Assembly (NCBI GenBank): GCA_965222515.1
Contig: CBDCUE010000017.1
Span: 1-64,000, forward strand
Source of the DNA: CBDCUE01 sp965222515
Lineage (GTDB): Bacteria; Pseudomonadota; Alphaproteobacteria; Rickettsiales; JABIRX01
Length of the DNA stretch: 64,000 nucleotides
Direction of reading: 5' to 3'
Shown: positions 35,046 to 44,335 of the stretch, piece by piece
Numbering within the stretch: position 1 is the first letter of the stretch
Layout: every line of letters starts with the position of its first letter
Translations under genes and position numbers: made by a program
The notes under the pieces: model-generated
Database searches by the model: none
What the model was told of the DNA's origin: nothing
Seen by the model: the letters and a program-made list of their open reading frames with translations, nothing else

Positions 35046-35990
35046 TTATTCTATTAATTTATTAGCAAATAAACCAATCATTAAAGCAAAATGGCTGGAA
35101 TTATTCCACATTTTTATTACTTTAAAATTTTCAAAAATTAAGTAGTAGGTGTTTTCAAATTTCATTATTTTAACAGTAGAATTTAATTCTGCTTTTGTGA
35201 AATCTGAAATTATTTTGTATTTTTTTAATAACTTTGCTAAAATAAATTTTTTATTCAAGTCCCTTTTTTGATATGGCCTCAATCTAAGTTTTAAAGCAAC
35301 AGGAAGTTTTTTGTTCCAACCAATGTTTTTTAAATAATTAGCGATAGAGGCATAAATGTCTTTTTTGTTTCTCCAAATATCTGTAAAACCATCTTTGTTG
35401 TAATCAACTGCATTTTCTAAATAAGTTGTTGGTAAAAATTGAGTTTGTCCAGTAGCTCCTGCCCATGATCCTTTTAATAGTTCTGCATCTATATTTCTTC
35501 TTCTTAAAATCTCTAAGCTAGCTAGAAATTCTTTTTCAAATAATGCCCTTCTTCTTCCTTCAAAAGCAAGGTTTGCTAAAGAATTTACCAAAACATTTTT
35601 TCCTGTTCTTTTACCTAAAGAACTTTCAATAGCCCATAAAGCTATGATATATTCGCTAGGGACAGAGTATTTTTTAGAAATGCTGCTTAATAAAGTTTGG
35701 TTGTTTTTCTTTACTTCCCGTGCATTTTTTATTCTTTGATGATTGATTGCCTTATTGTAATATTTTGAAAAAGTTTGTTTTTTAAATTGTTTTTTATCTG
35801 CTTTAGCAAATTTTGTGTTGTATTTTATGCTTAAGAAAACATTATCCAAAAAATATTCGCCAAAATCTTTTGCTACAGCAAGATTATATAATGATCTTTT
35901 GTAATCAGTGAATTGATCTAATTTAGTTTTTGCAAATAGAATGTTGTTCATTGATAAAAATAGAACAACCAGGGCAAGTGTTTTTTTCAT
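35046..35990 (-). CDS. mltB: Lytic murein transglycosylase, MltB family
   Basis: Cleaves peptidoglycan glycan strands with 1,6-anhydro product. 314 residues: signal peptide 1-20 (ends LFA|KT). The catalytic Glu lies in ALWAIESSLGKRTG; GATGQTQFLPTTY and NKDGFTDIW are further family motifs. No lipobox Cys. Cotranscribed with rlpA nine bases downstream; the two would act together on septal peptidoglycan. Confidence 0.93.
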   Translation of the reverse strand: MKKTLALVVLFLSMNNILFAKTKLDQFTDYKRSLYNLAVAKDFGEYFLDNVFLSIKYNTKFAKADKKQFKKQTFSKYYNKAINHQRIKNAREVKKNNQTLLSSISKKYSVPSEYIIALWAIESSLGKRTGKNVLVNSLANLAFEGRRRALFEKEFLASLEILRRRNIDAELLKGSWAGATGQTQFLPTTYLENAVDYNKDGFTDIWRNKKDIYASIANYLKNIGWNKKLPVALKLRLRPYQKRDLNKKFILAKLLKKYKIISDFTKAELNSTVKIMKFENTYYLIFENFKVIKMWNNSSHFALMIGLFANKLIE

Positions 35991-36065
35991 TTTATTTTTT
36001 TTATTTTGTTTTACTATATTTATATTAAAATTATTTTAATAAACAATAACAAAATTATAAAATTA

Positions 36066-36110
36066 TTGACTTTTTTATGATTAAATGATATTGATAATTG
36101 TTATCAATAT
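36066..36110 (+). promoter_or_regulatory. Perfect 10-3-10 palindrome resembling a Fur box, with a possible promoter
   Basis: ATATTGATAA (36088-36097) and TTATCAATAT (36101-36110) are exact inverted copies with TTG between. The core GATAA...TTATC resembles the classical Fur box. A TTGACT (36066-36071) lies 17 bases before TATTGA, which overlaps the palindrome, so a repressor bound here would block that promoter. It lies between mltB (minus) and the His-containing membrane protein (plus). Confidence 0.55.
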
Positions 36111-36163
36111 TGGTAATGCTATAAAGCATTACTTCATAAAAACAATTGTAAACTAATATAAAG

Positions 36164-36607
36164 ATGGCAGTTACTTCAAAGATTCCTAAAAAATACAGAT
36201 TGTTTTTGTTTGCAGTGATAATTACTGCTTTTTCTAGCGGAGTGATTTTCTTTGTTTTAGATAAATGGTTTATGGTTGAAGGGGAGTTTGGTATGCAAAA
36301 ACATTTCTTGCAATATCCTCTGATGAAGGTGCATGGAGCTACTGCTTTTTTGATGATAATGATCTTTGGTTTTTTATTGCCATCTCATATAAGATATGGC
36401 TGGAAAATAAAGCCAGTTAGAAAATCGGCTTTTTTATTGTTAATGTTACATTTTTTGCTAATAGTCTCTGCTTATATCTTATATTACACATCTTTTTTAG
36501 CTGTGCGAAATTTTACTTCATATTTTCACTTAGCTTGTGGAGTGTTGTATCCTTTTACTTTGATTCATCATATTATTTATAGAAGAAGTGCAAAAGCAAG
36601 ACTTTAA
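36164..36607 (+). CDS. Four-TM membrane protein with conserved-looking histidines
   Basis: 147 residues with hydrophobic segments at about 12-32, 56-73, 88-108 and 120-138. His57 and His75 flank the second segment, and His96, His122, His135 and His136 lie in or near the third and fourth, the sort of spacing seen in haem-binding four-helix proteins. I have a faint memory of similar uncharacterised proteobacterial proteins with a GEFG...KHPLQ...HG pattern, but cannot name a family. A Fur-box-like palindrome 54 bases upstream suggests metal control. Converges with rpsT (overlap four bases). Confidence 0.6.
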   Translation: MAVTSKIPKKYRLFLFAVIITAFSSGVIFFVLDKWFMVEGEFGMQKHFLQYPLMKVHGATAFLMIMIFGFLLPSHIRYGWKIKPVRKSAFLLLMLHFLLIVSAYILYYTSFLAVRNFTSYFHLACGVLYPFTLIHHIIYRRSAKARL

Positions 36608-36873
36608 GCTGATACTTTCTTAACTTGTGCTGATAATCTGCTGATTTTTCTTGCAGCGGTATTTTTTTTCAAAATTCCTTTAGAAACACTTTTCATTAAT
36701 TGAGATTCTGCTTTTCTAAATAATGGTGTTAATTGCTCCTTATCTAGTTTTTTATCAAGAGCGGTAACTAAACTTTTGATAGCAGTTTTTAATTTGCTTT
36801 TTCTTTTAGTGTTAATTTTTGTTTTTCTGATTGTTTGTCTGATTCTTTTTTTGGAAGAAATATGATTAGCCAT
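36604..36873 (-). CDS. rpsT: 30S ribosomal protein S20
   Basis: Primary 16S rRNA-binding protein. 89 residues from the ATG at 36871-36873 (MANHISSKKRIRQT), the standard N-terminus; the frame is open further upstream but that part is not conserved. Very basic, with the FRKAESQLMKSVSKGILKKN family segment. Divergent from ispF; tail overlaps the membrane-protein gene. Confidence 0.96.
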   Translation of the reverse strand: MANHISSKKRIRQTIRKTKINTKRKSKLKTAIKSLVTALDKKLDKEQLTPLFRKAESQLMKSVSKGILKKNTAARKISRLSAQVKKVSA

Positions 36874-36968
36874 ATTGTTTATTTGTTTAAATTTTATTTT
36901 TAAGTAATTGTATTTTATAAAAGAAGAACTAATTATAATAAGATAAAAATAAAAAAACAAGTAAAAAA

Positions 36969-37529
36969 ATGATAGAATATAGAGTTGGCATTGGCTTTGA
37001 TGTTCATAAATTTATAACTGATAAAATAGATAATAATTATATAATTTTAGGAGGGATAAAAATTCAGCATAATAAATCTGTCAAAGCCCATTCAGATGGT
37101 GATGTTTTAATTCATTCTTTAGTAGATGCTATATTAGGAAGTTTGGCATTAGGAGATATTGGAGATTATTTTCCTGATAATAATAAAAAATGGGAAAATG
37201 CTAATTCACAGATTTTTTTAGACAAAGCATTAGAATTATTAAAAGATAAAAATGCAGAATTAGTGAATATAGATATTATTGTGATTTGCGAAGCTCCAAA
37301 AATAACTCCTCATAAAACAAAAATTAAAGAAAATTTAGCAAATATTTTAAATTTATCATTAGATAGCATAAATATCAAAGCAACAACTACAGAAAAGCTA
37401 GGTTTTCTAGGTAGAGAGGAGGGAGTTGCTTGCCAGTCTGTGGTTAATGTTAGAAAGTTCTATTGTTGCAAAAACACAATAAAGACCGACAATAGAAAAT
37501 TCTATCATCGCAAAAACACAAAAAACTGA
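36969..37529 (+). CDS. ispF: 2-C-methyl-D-erythritol 2,4-cyclodiphosphate synthase, with C-terminal extension
   Basis: Forms MEcPP in the MEP isoprenoid pathway. Metal ligands Asp11 and His13 in GFDVHKF and His49 in DGDVLIHS; also GDIGDYFPD and the TTEKLGFLGREEG end. The fold ends at about residue 162; a further ~24 residues rich in Lys, Asn, Arg and Tyr follow, encoded by two 28-base near-copies (37452-37479 and 37494-37521) containing a 9-bp inverted repeat. The family is usually about 157-162 aa, so this tail looks like a small palindromic insertion. recG follows eight bases on. Confidence 0.94.
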   Translation: MIEYRVGIGFDVHKFITDKIDNNYIILGGIKIQHNKSVKAHSDGDVLIHSLVDAILGSLALGDIGDYFPDNNKKWENANSQIFLDKALELLKDKNAELVNIDIIVICEAPKITPHKTKIKENLANILNLSLDSINIKATTTEKLGFLGREEGVACQSVVNVRKFYCCKNTIKTDNRKFYHRKNTKN

Positions 37530-37537
37530 TAATTATT

Positions 37538-39622
37538 ATGGCTAATAGTTTATTTGAAAATTATATAACTAACTCTGCTGTTACTGATAAAAAATTAAAA
37601 AAATTAATTATTGGTGATAGGATTATAGATTTACTTTTTCATTTTCCTTATAAATTTATAGAAAGAAAAATAGTTGATTCTTTAAAAGATGTTAAAGCAG
37701 GAGATTATGCAACTGTGCTAATAAAAATAGAAGAGCATAATAACCCATTTAACAGAAGAGCTCCTTATAGAGTTTTTGCTAGAAATAAAAATAACGAAGT
37801 AATTTTTATTGATTTTTTTCGTTACAATATTCCTTATTTAAAAAAAATATTACCTGTTGGTCAAGAAAAAATCATTAGCGGAAAAATAAATATTTATCAA
37901 GATATTAAACAGTTTAGTCATCCAGATTTGATATTAGATGTTCATAAATTCAAGAATTATAATGAATCAATCTATTCTCTTGTTCAAGGTGTGGCTCAAA
38001 AAGATATACAAAATATTATTAAGAATCATTTAAAATATATTGATTTTTTTGATCAAATAGAAGAGTGGCAAGATAAGGAATTTGTTAAAAAAAATAATTT
38101 TTTATCTTTTAAGGAGACTATAACAAAATTGCACAATCCTAGTGATATAAATGATTTAGATGTTGGTTCTAGTTTGGTAAAAAGAATTGCTTATGATGAA
38201 TTTCTTGCAATGCAAGTTGCACTTTTACTGATAAGAAATAAAAATGACATAAAAATTGGTTTAAAAATATTTAATCAAGAGAGTTTGATAAAAAAATTTT
38301 TAGCATTGCTACCTTTTCAATTAACAGAAGGACAAAAAAAATCTTTTTTAGAAATAAAGTCTCAATTAAATAGTAAAAAATCTATGAATTCTCTTTTACA
38401 AGGAGATGTTGGTTCGGGAAAAACAGTTGTGGCAGCTCTTAGTGTTTTATATGTAATTGAATCAGGTTATCAAGCAAGTTTTATGGTGCCAACTGCTGTT
38501 CTTGCTAAACAACAATATCAATTTTTAGAGTTATATTTCAAAGAATTAGGTTTAAAAATTGCTTTGATTACAGGTGAGATAAAAGGTAAGAAAAGAAAAG
38601 TTTTGGAAGAGCAGATAGCTAAAGGAGAAATAGATTTAGTTGTTGGAACTCATGCTTTGCTTTATGATAATATTAATTTTTCAAATTTGGCTTTAACCAT
38701 TATTGATGAGCAACATAAATTTGGTGTTGAGCAGAGAATAAAATTAATAGAAAAAGGTAAAGATGTACAAAATTATTTACTGATGTCTGCAACTCCAATA
38801 CCAAGAAGTCTAGCTTTATCTTTATATGGTGATTTGTCTGTCATTACTATGATAGATAAGCCTAAAAAAAGGCAAGAAATTGATACTAGAATTATTTCTA
38901 GTGAAAGGGTTTATGAGGTTATAAATTCTTTATCAAGAGTGATTGACAAAGAAAAAATATATTGGATATGTCCTTTAGTTGAAGAATCTCAAAAATTAAA
39001 TTTTTCTGCAGTAGAGCAGAGATTTGGTGAATTTTCTAGGGTTTTTGGTAAAGATAAGGTTGGCTTAGTTCACGGAAAAATGAAAGATAAGGATAAAAAT
39101 CAGGCATTAGATGATTTTAAACAAGGAAAATATAGAATTTTAATAGCCACCACAGTGATTGAGGTTGGTGTTGATGTTAAAGATGCAACAATTATGGTGA
39201 TAGAGCATAGCAATAGATTTGGTTTAGCTCAACTTCATCAATTAAGAGGAAGAGTTGGAAGAGGAGAATTAGCTGGAAAATGTATATTGATTTATGATAA
39301 AAATGATGAGTTAGAGCAAAACCTATCTCAAAATTCTTATGACAGGTTAAAAATTATGAAAGAAACAAATGATGGTTTTAGAATAGCAGAGCAAGATCTG
39401 AAGATAAGAGGTGGTGGAGAGATTTTAGGAACTAAGCAAAGTGGTTTGCCAGAATGGAAAATAGCAAATTTAAAAGATCATTTAGATTTGTTAAAAATAT
39501 CTTATCAAGATGCACAGTTAATTCTAAACAAAGACCCTAATCTTGATTCCACAAGAGGAATGGCAATTAAGATATTGCTAAAAATATTTAATTATGACAA
39601 GAAATTACAGCTTATTAACTAA
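37538..39622 (+). CDS. recG: ATP-dependent DNA helicase RecG
   Basis: Branch-migrating helicase for stalled forks and Holliday junctions. 694 residues: N-terminal wedge/OB domain to about 250, then two RecA-like domains with Walker A GDVGSGKT, box II IDEQHKFGV, MSATPIPRSL, and QLRGRVGRG. Adjacent downstream of ispF (eight bases), so probably in the same transcript. Confidence 0.96.
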   Translation: MANSLFENYITNSAVTDKKLKKLIIGDRIIDLLFHFPYKFIERKIVDSLKDVKAGDYATVLIKIEEHNNPFNRRAPYRVFARNKNNEVIFIDFFRYNIPYLKKILPVGQEKIISGKINIYQDIKQFSHPDLILDVHKFKNYNESIYSLVQGVAQKDIQNIIKNHLKYIDFFDQIEEWQDKEFVKKNNFLSFKETITKLHNPSDINDLDVGSSLVKRIAYDEFLAMQVALLLIRNKNDIKIGLKIFNQESLIKKFLALLPFQLTEGQKKSFLEIKSQLNSKKSMNSLLQGDVGSGKTVVAALSVLYVIESGYQASFMVPTAVLAKQQYQFLELYFKELGLKIALITGEIKGKKRKVLEEQIAKGEIDLVVGTHALLYDNINFSNLALTIIDEQHKFGVEQRIKLIEKGKDVQNYLLMSATPIPRSLALSLYGDLSVITMIDKPKKRQEIDTRIISSERVYEVINSLSRVIDKEKIYWICPLVEESQKLNFSAVEQRFGEFSRVFGKDKVGLVHGKMKDKDKNQALDDFKQGKYRILIATTVIEVGVDVKDATIMVIEHSNRFGLAQLHQLRGRVGRGELAGKCILIYDKNDELEQNLSQNSYDRLKIMKETNDGFRIAEQDLKIRGGGEILGTKQSGLPEWKIANLKDHLDLLKISYQDAQLILNKDPNLDSTRGMAIKILLKIFNYDKKLQLIN

Positions 39623-39730
39623 TAGTATTTGAGTGATGAAAATATTTTAGGTTAATTTTAAAAAATAAATCCCTGTTATTTATAAAGAGTGATTGATATT
39701 TATGAAAATAACAATATAATCTGTTTTTTA

Positions 39731-39753
39731 TACTAAATCAATTTTGTTTTAGT
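39731..39753. repeat. Second exact copy of the TACTAAA-TTTAGT element
   Basis: 23 bases identical to part of the palindrome at 20493-20520. It ends a few bases before TATAAT (39756-39761 region), 30 bases upstream of rpoZ, so it may be part of the rpoZ promoter. Confidence 0.5.
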
Positions 39754-39787
39754 CTATAATTAATAATTACAAAAACTACAAAAAAAT

Positions 39788-40108
39788 ATGGCTAGAATAA
39801 CAGTTGAAGATTGCATTAAGAAAATATCTAATAGATTTGAAATGGTTGTTTTGTCAAGCAAGAGAGCTAGAGACATTGCATCAGGGGCTACAATTTATGT
39901 AAAAGACAGAAATGACAAAGCACCAGTAATTGCACTAAGAGAAATAGCCGAAGATAAAATATCTAAAGAAGAGTTGCTAGCTGATGTTATTTCTTCTTAT
40001 CAAAATAAAGAAATTTACAGAACAGATTTGCATAGTTCAAAAAATGAAGAAGCAGATAGCAGTAATACAGGTATATTTTCTCAAGAAAATGTTGAGATAG
40101 ACGATTAG
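39788..40108 (+). CDS. rpoZ: RNA polymerase omega subunit
   Basis: Small subunit that helps assemble RNA polymerase by holding beta'. 106 residues; MARITVEDCIKKISNRFEMV is the typical N-terminus and the following VLSSKRARDIASGA helix is diagnostic. C-terminal ~40 residues are acidic and variable, as usual. No spoT or gmk beside it; a VapBC-type pair follows. Confidence 0.95.
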   Translation: MARITVEDCIKKISNRFEMVVLSSKRARDIASGATIYVKDRNDKAPVIALREIAEDKISKEELLADVISSYQNKEIYRTDLHSSKNEEADSSNTGIFSQENVEIDD

Positions 40109-40156
40109 TATATTTGTGCCTATTAGTCTGCTGTTTGTGGGGGATACAAAAAAGAA

Positions 40157-40185
40157 TTGACTTAAGTTGTATAAATATATACAAT
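40157..40185 (+). promoter_or_regulatory. Promoter of the VapBC-type operon
   Basis: TTGACT (40157-40162) and TACAAT (40180-40185) are separated by exactly 17 bases, a near-consensus sigma-70 promoter between rpoZ and the antitoxin. It would start transcription near 40192. Confidence 0.7.
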
Positions 40186-40189
40186 GCTA

Positions 40190-40213
40190 TATATACTCAA
40201 GTGAGAGTATATA
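40190..40213. promoter_or_regulatory. Operator-like inverted repeat at the VapBC start site
   Basis: TATATACTC (40190-40198) and GAGTATATA (40205-40213) are exact inverted copies with a six-base centre, directly over the predicted transcription start. Toxin-antitoxin operons of this type are usually repressed by the antitoxin-toxin complex on such sites. Confidence 0.65.
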
Positions 40214-40233
40214 AGTATTTATATATTATTGTT

Positions 40234-40500
40234 ATGTATAGTAAGAACACCCAAACTTTTGAAAAGAAAACTTTTGATATTATTAGTGAATATGCTGATG
40301 ATATGAAGAGATTAATCCCTAGCAAGAAACAAACAGAGTTTGTTAATCGTACGATAAAGCATGAGCTTAATAAAGAAATAAAAAAAAACAAAGCTTTGTC
40401 CTATTTAAAAAAAATGAAGCAAATAAGAGAGTCGTTACCTAAATCTAAAAAACAAAGTGAAGAATTATTAGCAGAGCTAAGAAGAGAGCTAGAAAAATAA
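40234..40500 (+). CDS. Putative VapB-type antitoxin
   Basis: 88 residues from the ATG at 40234; the longer open frame back to 40114 runs through the promoter and operator and is rejected. Highly charged, Lys/Glu-rich, with an N-terminal part that could be a DNA-binding fold and a C-terminal helical part (LPKSKKQSEELLAELRREL) suited to clasp a toxin. No known antitoxin motif is certain; the call rests on position, one-base overlap (TAATG) with a PIN toxin, and the operator. Confidence 0.7.
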   Translation: MYSKNTQTFEKKTFDIISEYADDMKRLIPSKKQTEFVNRTIKHELNKEIKKNKALSYLKKMKQIRESLPKSKKQSEELLAELRRELEK

Positions 40501-40928
40501 TGAAATATGTGTTAGATGCAAATGTATATGCTAAACTTGTTTTAAATGAAAAGGAATCTTTGGTGGCGGTTGATTTTATATCAAAAATTATATCTAGAAA
40601 GCATAAGGTGTTCTTACCTTCTATATTTACTTATGAATTAATAGGGGTTTTAAAAAAACATAATATATCTAAAAAAACAATTCTTAAGTTTATAGAATTT
40701 TATTCTAATCAATTATATTTAAAACATATTGAATTAGATAAAAAAATTATAAAGCTTGCTTTATATATTACAGAAAAAGATAGTGTTAGTTCTGGATTCC
40801 CAACTTTTTATGATTCTGTGTATCATTCTTTAGCTATGATTAACAACTGTAATTTTATTACTGCTGACAAAAAACATTATGAAAAAGTTAAAAAATTGGG
40901 TCATATACAATTATTAAAAGATGTTTAG
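40500..40928 (+). CDS. vapC: PIN-domain toxin, VapC-like ribonuclease
   Basis: 142-residue PIN domain. The metal-binding acidic residues are Asp6 (YVLDANVY), Glu46 (TYELIG), Asp104 (FYDSVYHSLA) and Asp122 (ITADKKH), a complete set. VapC toxins cleave tRNA or rRNA when freed from the antitoxin. Translationally coupled to the antitoxin; mfd starts 11 bases downstream. Confidence 0.88.
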   Translation: MKYVLDANVYAKLVLNEKESLVAVDFISKIISRKHKVFLPSIFTYELIGVLKKHNISKKTILKFIEFYSNQLYLKHIELDKKIIKLALYITEKDSVSSGFPTFYDSVYHSLAMINNCNFITADKKHYEKVKKLGHIQLLKDV

Positions 40929-40939
40929 TTTATTAAAAA

Positions 40940-43900
40940 ATGGCAAAAAGTAACGATACTCTAACCATAGATAACTTGCCAGAATCGGCAGAGTTTTATG
41001 TTTTGACTCAAGAAGTAAAGAAAAATTTAAAAAATCCTATTTTATATATTACTAGTGATGATAAAAAATCTCAATATGTCCATAAAATCTTAACAAAAAT
41101 TTTACCTGATTATAATGTTTTATCATTTCCTGCTTGGGATAATGTTCCTTATGATAATAATTCGCCAACATCTCATATAATTAGTAAGAGAATTGAAACT
41201 CTTTATCAATTAGCTCAAAAGCAAGAAAAAACTATTGTTATTACTACCATAAATTCTTTTTTAACTAAAGTTTTGCCCAAGGATGTTATTAAAACACATA
41301 TTTTTAGTTTGAAAAAGGGAAACTCGGTAAGAATTGATGATTTTAGTGAGTTTTTAATCAAAAACTCTTATTTAAGAGTTCCAACTGTAAATGAACAAGG
41401 AGAATTTGCCGTGAGAGGAGATATTATAGATATTTTTCCTAGTTCCTATCAAAACCCAGTCCGAATTGATTTATTTGGTGATAAAATAGAAAAAATAAAA
41501 GAATTTGATGCAATTACTCAGATTTCTGTAAAAGAAATAAAAAAAGTAGAGTTTTTGCCAGCAAGAGAAGTTATTTTAAATGAAAAGTTTTGCAATAATT
41601 TTAAAAACAATTATAGAAAATATTTTGATATACATGAGGGTAATCAATTATATGAAGCAGTCCAAAAAAGAAATTCATATATTGGTATAGAAAATTATTT
41701 ACCGCTTTTTTATAATAATAAATTAGATCATATTTTGGATTTTTTACAAAATCCTATTATTTTCTTAGAAGAAGAATTTTTATCCATCTTTCAAGAAAGA
41801 ATAGCAGAAATAAATAGACATTATCAAGATAGAATAGAATGCCAAGATCAAAAATATAATGCCATAAAACCAGAATTATTATATTGCACAGAAGAAGAGA
41901 TAAGTATGATATTAAAAAAGCATCAAAAAATATTTTTTAATAATTTTGATTCATCATCAAAATATGCAAAAAATTCTAATATTAGAGAAATTCCTAATTT
42001 TCTTAGTCAAAGTAGCGATAAGAAAAAGACAAGTTTTGCTTTATTTAAAGAGTTTTTAGCAGAAAGAAAGAGACTAGAAAAAATCCAAGAAATTATCGTA
42101 GCAAGTCATAATGAAATTTCTATAAAAAGATTAAAAAATATTTTTTCTGAATATCAAATTAATGATAAAGAATTAAAATTTATACAATTACCGCTAGAAT
42201 CAGGTTTTTTTAGTAAAAATATAATTTTTGTTAGTGAGCAAGATCTTTTGGGTAGAAAAATTTTAAAAGAAGTAAAAAAACAAAAAAGAACAGATAAATT
42301 AATTCTAGAAATATCAAGCCTATCAATTGGAGAGTTTATAGTGCATCAAGATCACGGAATAGGAAAATTTGTTGGTTTAAAAATATTAGAACTAACAGGC
42401 ATAAAACACGATTTTCTTCAAGTGGAATATTTAGGTGGAGATAAATTATATATACCAGTAGAAAATTTAGATGTAATTTCAAGATATGGAGGAGGGGGAG
42501 CTGTTTTGGACAAATTAGGCAGTGGTAATTTTCAAGGAAGAAAAGCAAAATTAAAGAAAAGAATTAAAGATATAGCAGAAGATTTGTTACGGATTGCTAG
42601 TGAAAGAAATTTAAAAAAAGGGATTAGATTTAATGCTGAAGATAATTTATATGAAGAATTTGTAGCAAGATTTCCTTATGATGAAACAGAAGATCAGTTA
42701 CTTGCCATTGAAGATGTTTTGAATGATTTAGCATCTGGAAAAAATATGGATAGATTGATTTGTGGAGATGTAGGATTTGGTAAAACAGAAATTGCTATGA
42801 GAGCGAGTTTTGCAGTTGCCAGTTCGCATAGCAGTTCAAAAAAACCACAAATAGCAATTATTGTGCCAACTACTTTGCTTGCTAGGCAACATTTTGCAAA
42901 TTTTAGTGAGAGATTCAAAGATTTTGGTTTTAATATTGCTCAATTATCAAGAATGGTAAGCCAAACACAATTAAAAAAAACTAAAGAAGAGCTAGAAAAT
43001 GGAGAGGTTGATATTGTGATTGGAACACATAGTTTATTATCAAAAAATATAAAGTTTAATAATTTAGCTTTAGCAATTTTGGATGAAGAGCAACATTTTG
43101 GAGTGGTACAAAAAGAGAGAATTAAAGAATTTAAGAATAATGTTCATCTTTTAAGTTTATCAGCAACCCCTATTCCTAGGACTTTGCAAATGTCTTTAAA
43201 TAACATTAGAGATATGAGCCTTTTATCTACCGCTCCAGTAGATAGATTATCAATCAGAAGTTTTGTAATGTTATATGATGAGATAATTATTAGAGATGCA
43301 ATTTTAAGAGAACATTTTAGGGGGGGAAGAGTTTTTTTTGTCTGTCCTAGAATAAAAGATTTAGAAATGATAGAGATAAAATTAAAAAAATTAGTTCCTG
43401 AAATAAAATATGCTGTGGCTCATGGAAAATTAAAAATGAATGATTTAGATGATATAATGAATGATTTTTGTGATGGCAAATATGATTTATTATTATCTAC
43501 TACTATTTTAGAATCAGGCATAGATATTCCAGAAGCAAATACAATGATTATTCACAATGCTAATAATTTTGGACTTTCTCAATTATATCAATTAAGAGGA
43601 AGGGTTGGAAGAGGAAATATTAGAGCTTATTGTTATTTTACTTATGATAAAAAAGTGATTTTAACCGATGATGCAAAAAAGAGACTAAAAGTTATGCAAA
43701 CTTTAGATGGTTTGGGAGCAGGGTTTATGATTGCAAGTCACGATTTGGATATAAGAGGAGCAGGAAATATTTTGGGAGAGGAACAATCAGGAAAAATAAG
43801 GGAGGTGGGAATTGAATTATATCAAGATATGTTAAAAGAAGAGATTGCAAAATTGCAACATAGAAAAGAAGCAGAATTAATAGAAGAAAAAAACTTTTCA

Positions 43901-44335
43901 CCTATTATTAATATTGGTTTTTCAATTTTTATAGATGAAAATTATATCAAGGAAGTAAGTGTTAGAATGGAGTTTTATCGCAGGATTGCTAATTTAAAAA
44001 ATGAAGAAGAAGCAGAGAATATTTTGTTAGAACTAGAAGACAGATTTGGTTCTATTCCAAATCAGACAGTAAATTTGGTTGATGTGATTAGGGTAAAAAA
44101 TAAATGCAAGAAAGCAAATATTGAAAAGTTAGATTTTTTAAAAGATAAAATAGTGGTAATATTTTTTGAGAATAAATTTCATAATCCTAGCAATTTAATG
44201 AATTATGTTTTTGCCAATAAATTAACCAGTAAAATTACCCCTAGTCAAAAATTAATAATTGATATTAATAGTACGGAAGAAAATAGGATTATAAAAATTT
44301 GTAAAATATTGGATGAAATTATAGATTTGATTTGA
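40940..44335 (+). CDS. mfd: Transcription-repair coupling factor Mfd
   Basis: Displaces stalled RNA polymerase and recruits UvrA. 1131 residues: UvrB-like N-terminal part (LSFPAWDNVPYD), RNA-polymerase-interacting domain with QDHGIGKFVGL, RecG-like helicase with Walker A GDVGFGKTE, LDEEQHFGV, LSATPIPRTLQMSL and QLRGRVGRG, and the C-terminal TRCF domain. Full length. Eleven bases after vapC, so read-through from the toxin operon is possible. Confidence 0.97.
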   Translation: MAKSNDTLTIDNLPESAEFYVLTQEVKKNLKNPILYITSDDKKSQYVHKILTKILPDYNVLSFPAWDNVPYDNNSPTSHIISKRIETLYQLAQKQEKTIVITTINSFLTKVLPKDVIKTHIFSLKKGNSVRIDDFSEFLIKNSYLRVPTVNEQGEFAVRGDIIDIFPSSYQNPVRIDLFGDKIEKIKEFDAITQISVKEIKKVEFLPAREVILNEKFCNNFKNNYRKYFDIHEGNQLYEAVQKRNSYIGIENYLPLFYNNKLDHILDFLQNPIIFLEEEFLSIFQERIAEINRHYQDRIECQDQKYNAIKPELLYCTEEEISMILKKHQKIFFNNFDSSSKYAKNSNIREIPNFLSQSSDKKKTSFALFKEFLAERKRLEKIQEIIVASHNEISIKRLKNIFSEYQINDKELKFIQLPLESGFFSKNIIFVSEQDLLGRKILKEVKKQKRTDKLILEISSLSIGEFIVHQDHGIGKFVGLKILELTGIKHDFLQVEYLGGDKLYIPVENLDVISRYGGGGAVLDKLGSGNFQGRKAKLKKRIKDIAEDLLRIASERNLKKGIRFNAEDNLYEEFVARFPYDETEDQLLAIEDVLNDLASGKNMDRLICGDVGFGKTEIAMRASFAVASSHSSSKKPQIAIIVPTTLLARQHFANFSERFKDFGFNIAQLSRMVSQTQLKKTKEELENGEVDIVIGTHSLLSKNIKFNNLALAILDEEQHFGVVQKERIKEFKNNVHLLSLSATPIPRTLQMSLNNIRDMSLLSTAPVDRLSIRSFVMLYDEIIIRDAILREHFRGGRVFFVCPRIKDLEMIEIKLKKLVPEIKYAVAHGKLKMNDLDDIMNDFCDGKYDLLLSTTILESGIDIPEANTMIIHNANNFGLSQLYQLRGRVGRGNIRAYCYFTYDKKVILTDDAKKRLKVMQTLDGLGAGFMIASHDLDIRGAGNILGEEQSGKIREVGIELYQDMLKEEIAKLQHRKEAELIEEKNFSPIINIGFSIFIDENYIKEVSVRMEFYRRIANLKNEEEAENILLELEDRFGSIPNQTVNLVDVIRVKNKCKKANIEKLDFLKDKIVVIFFENKFHNPSNLMNYVFANKLTSKITPSQKLIIDINSTEENRIIKICKILDEIIDLI

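Noticed and set aside
36874..36960. 29-residue extension of S20
   Set aside because: S20 begins MANHxS; the upstream residues are hydrophobic and not conserved.
40114..40233. Longer antitoxin start at 40114
   Set aside because: It would run through the promoter and operator; the ATG at 40234 is better placed.
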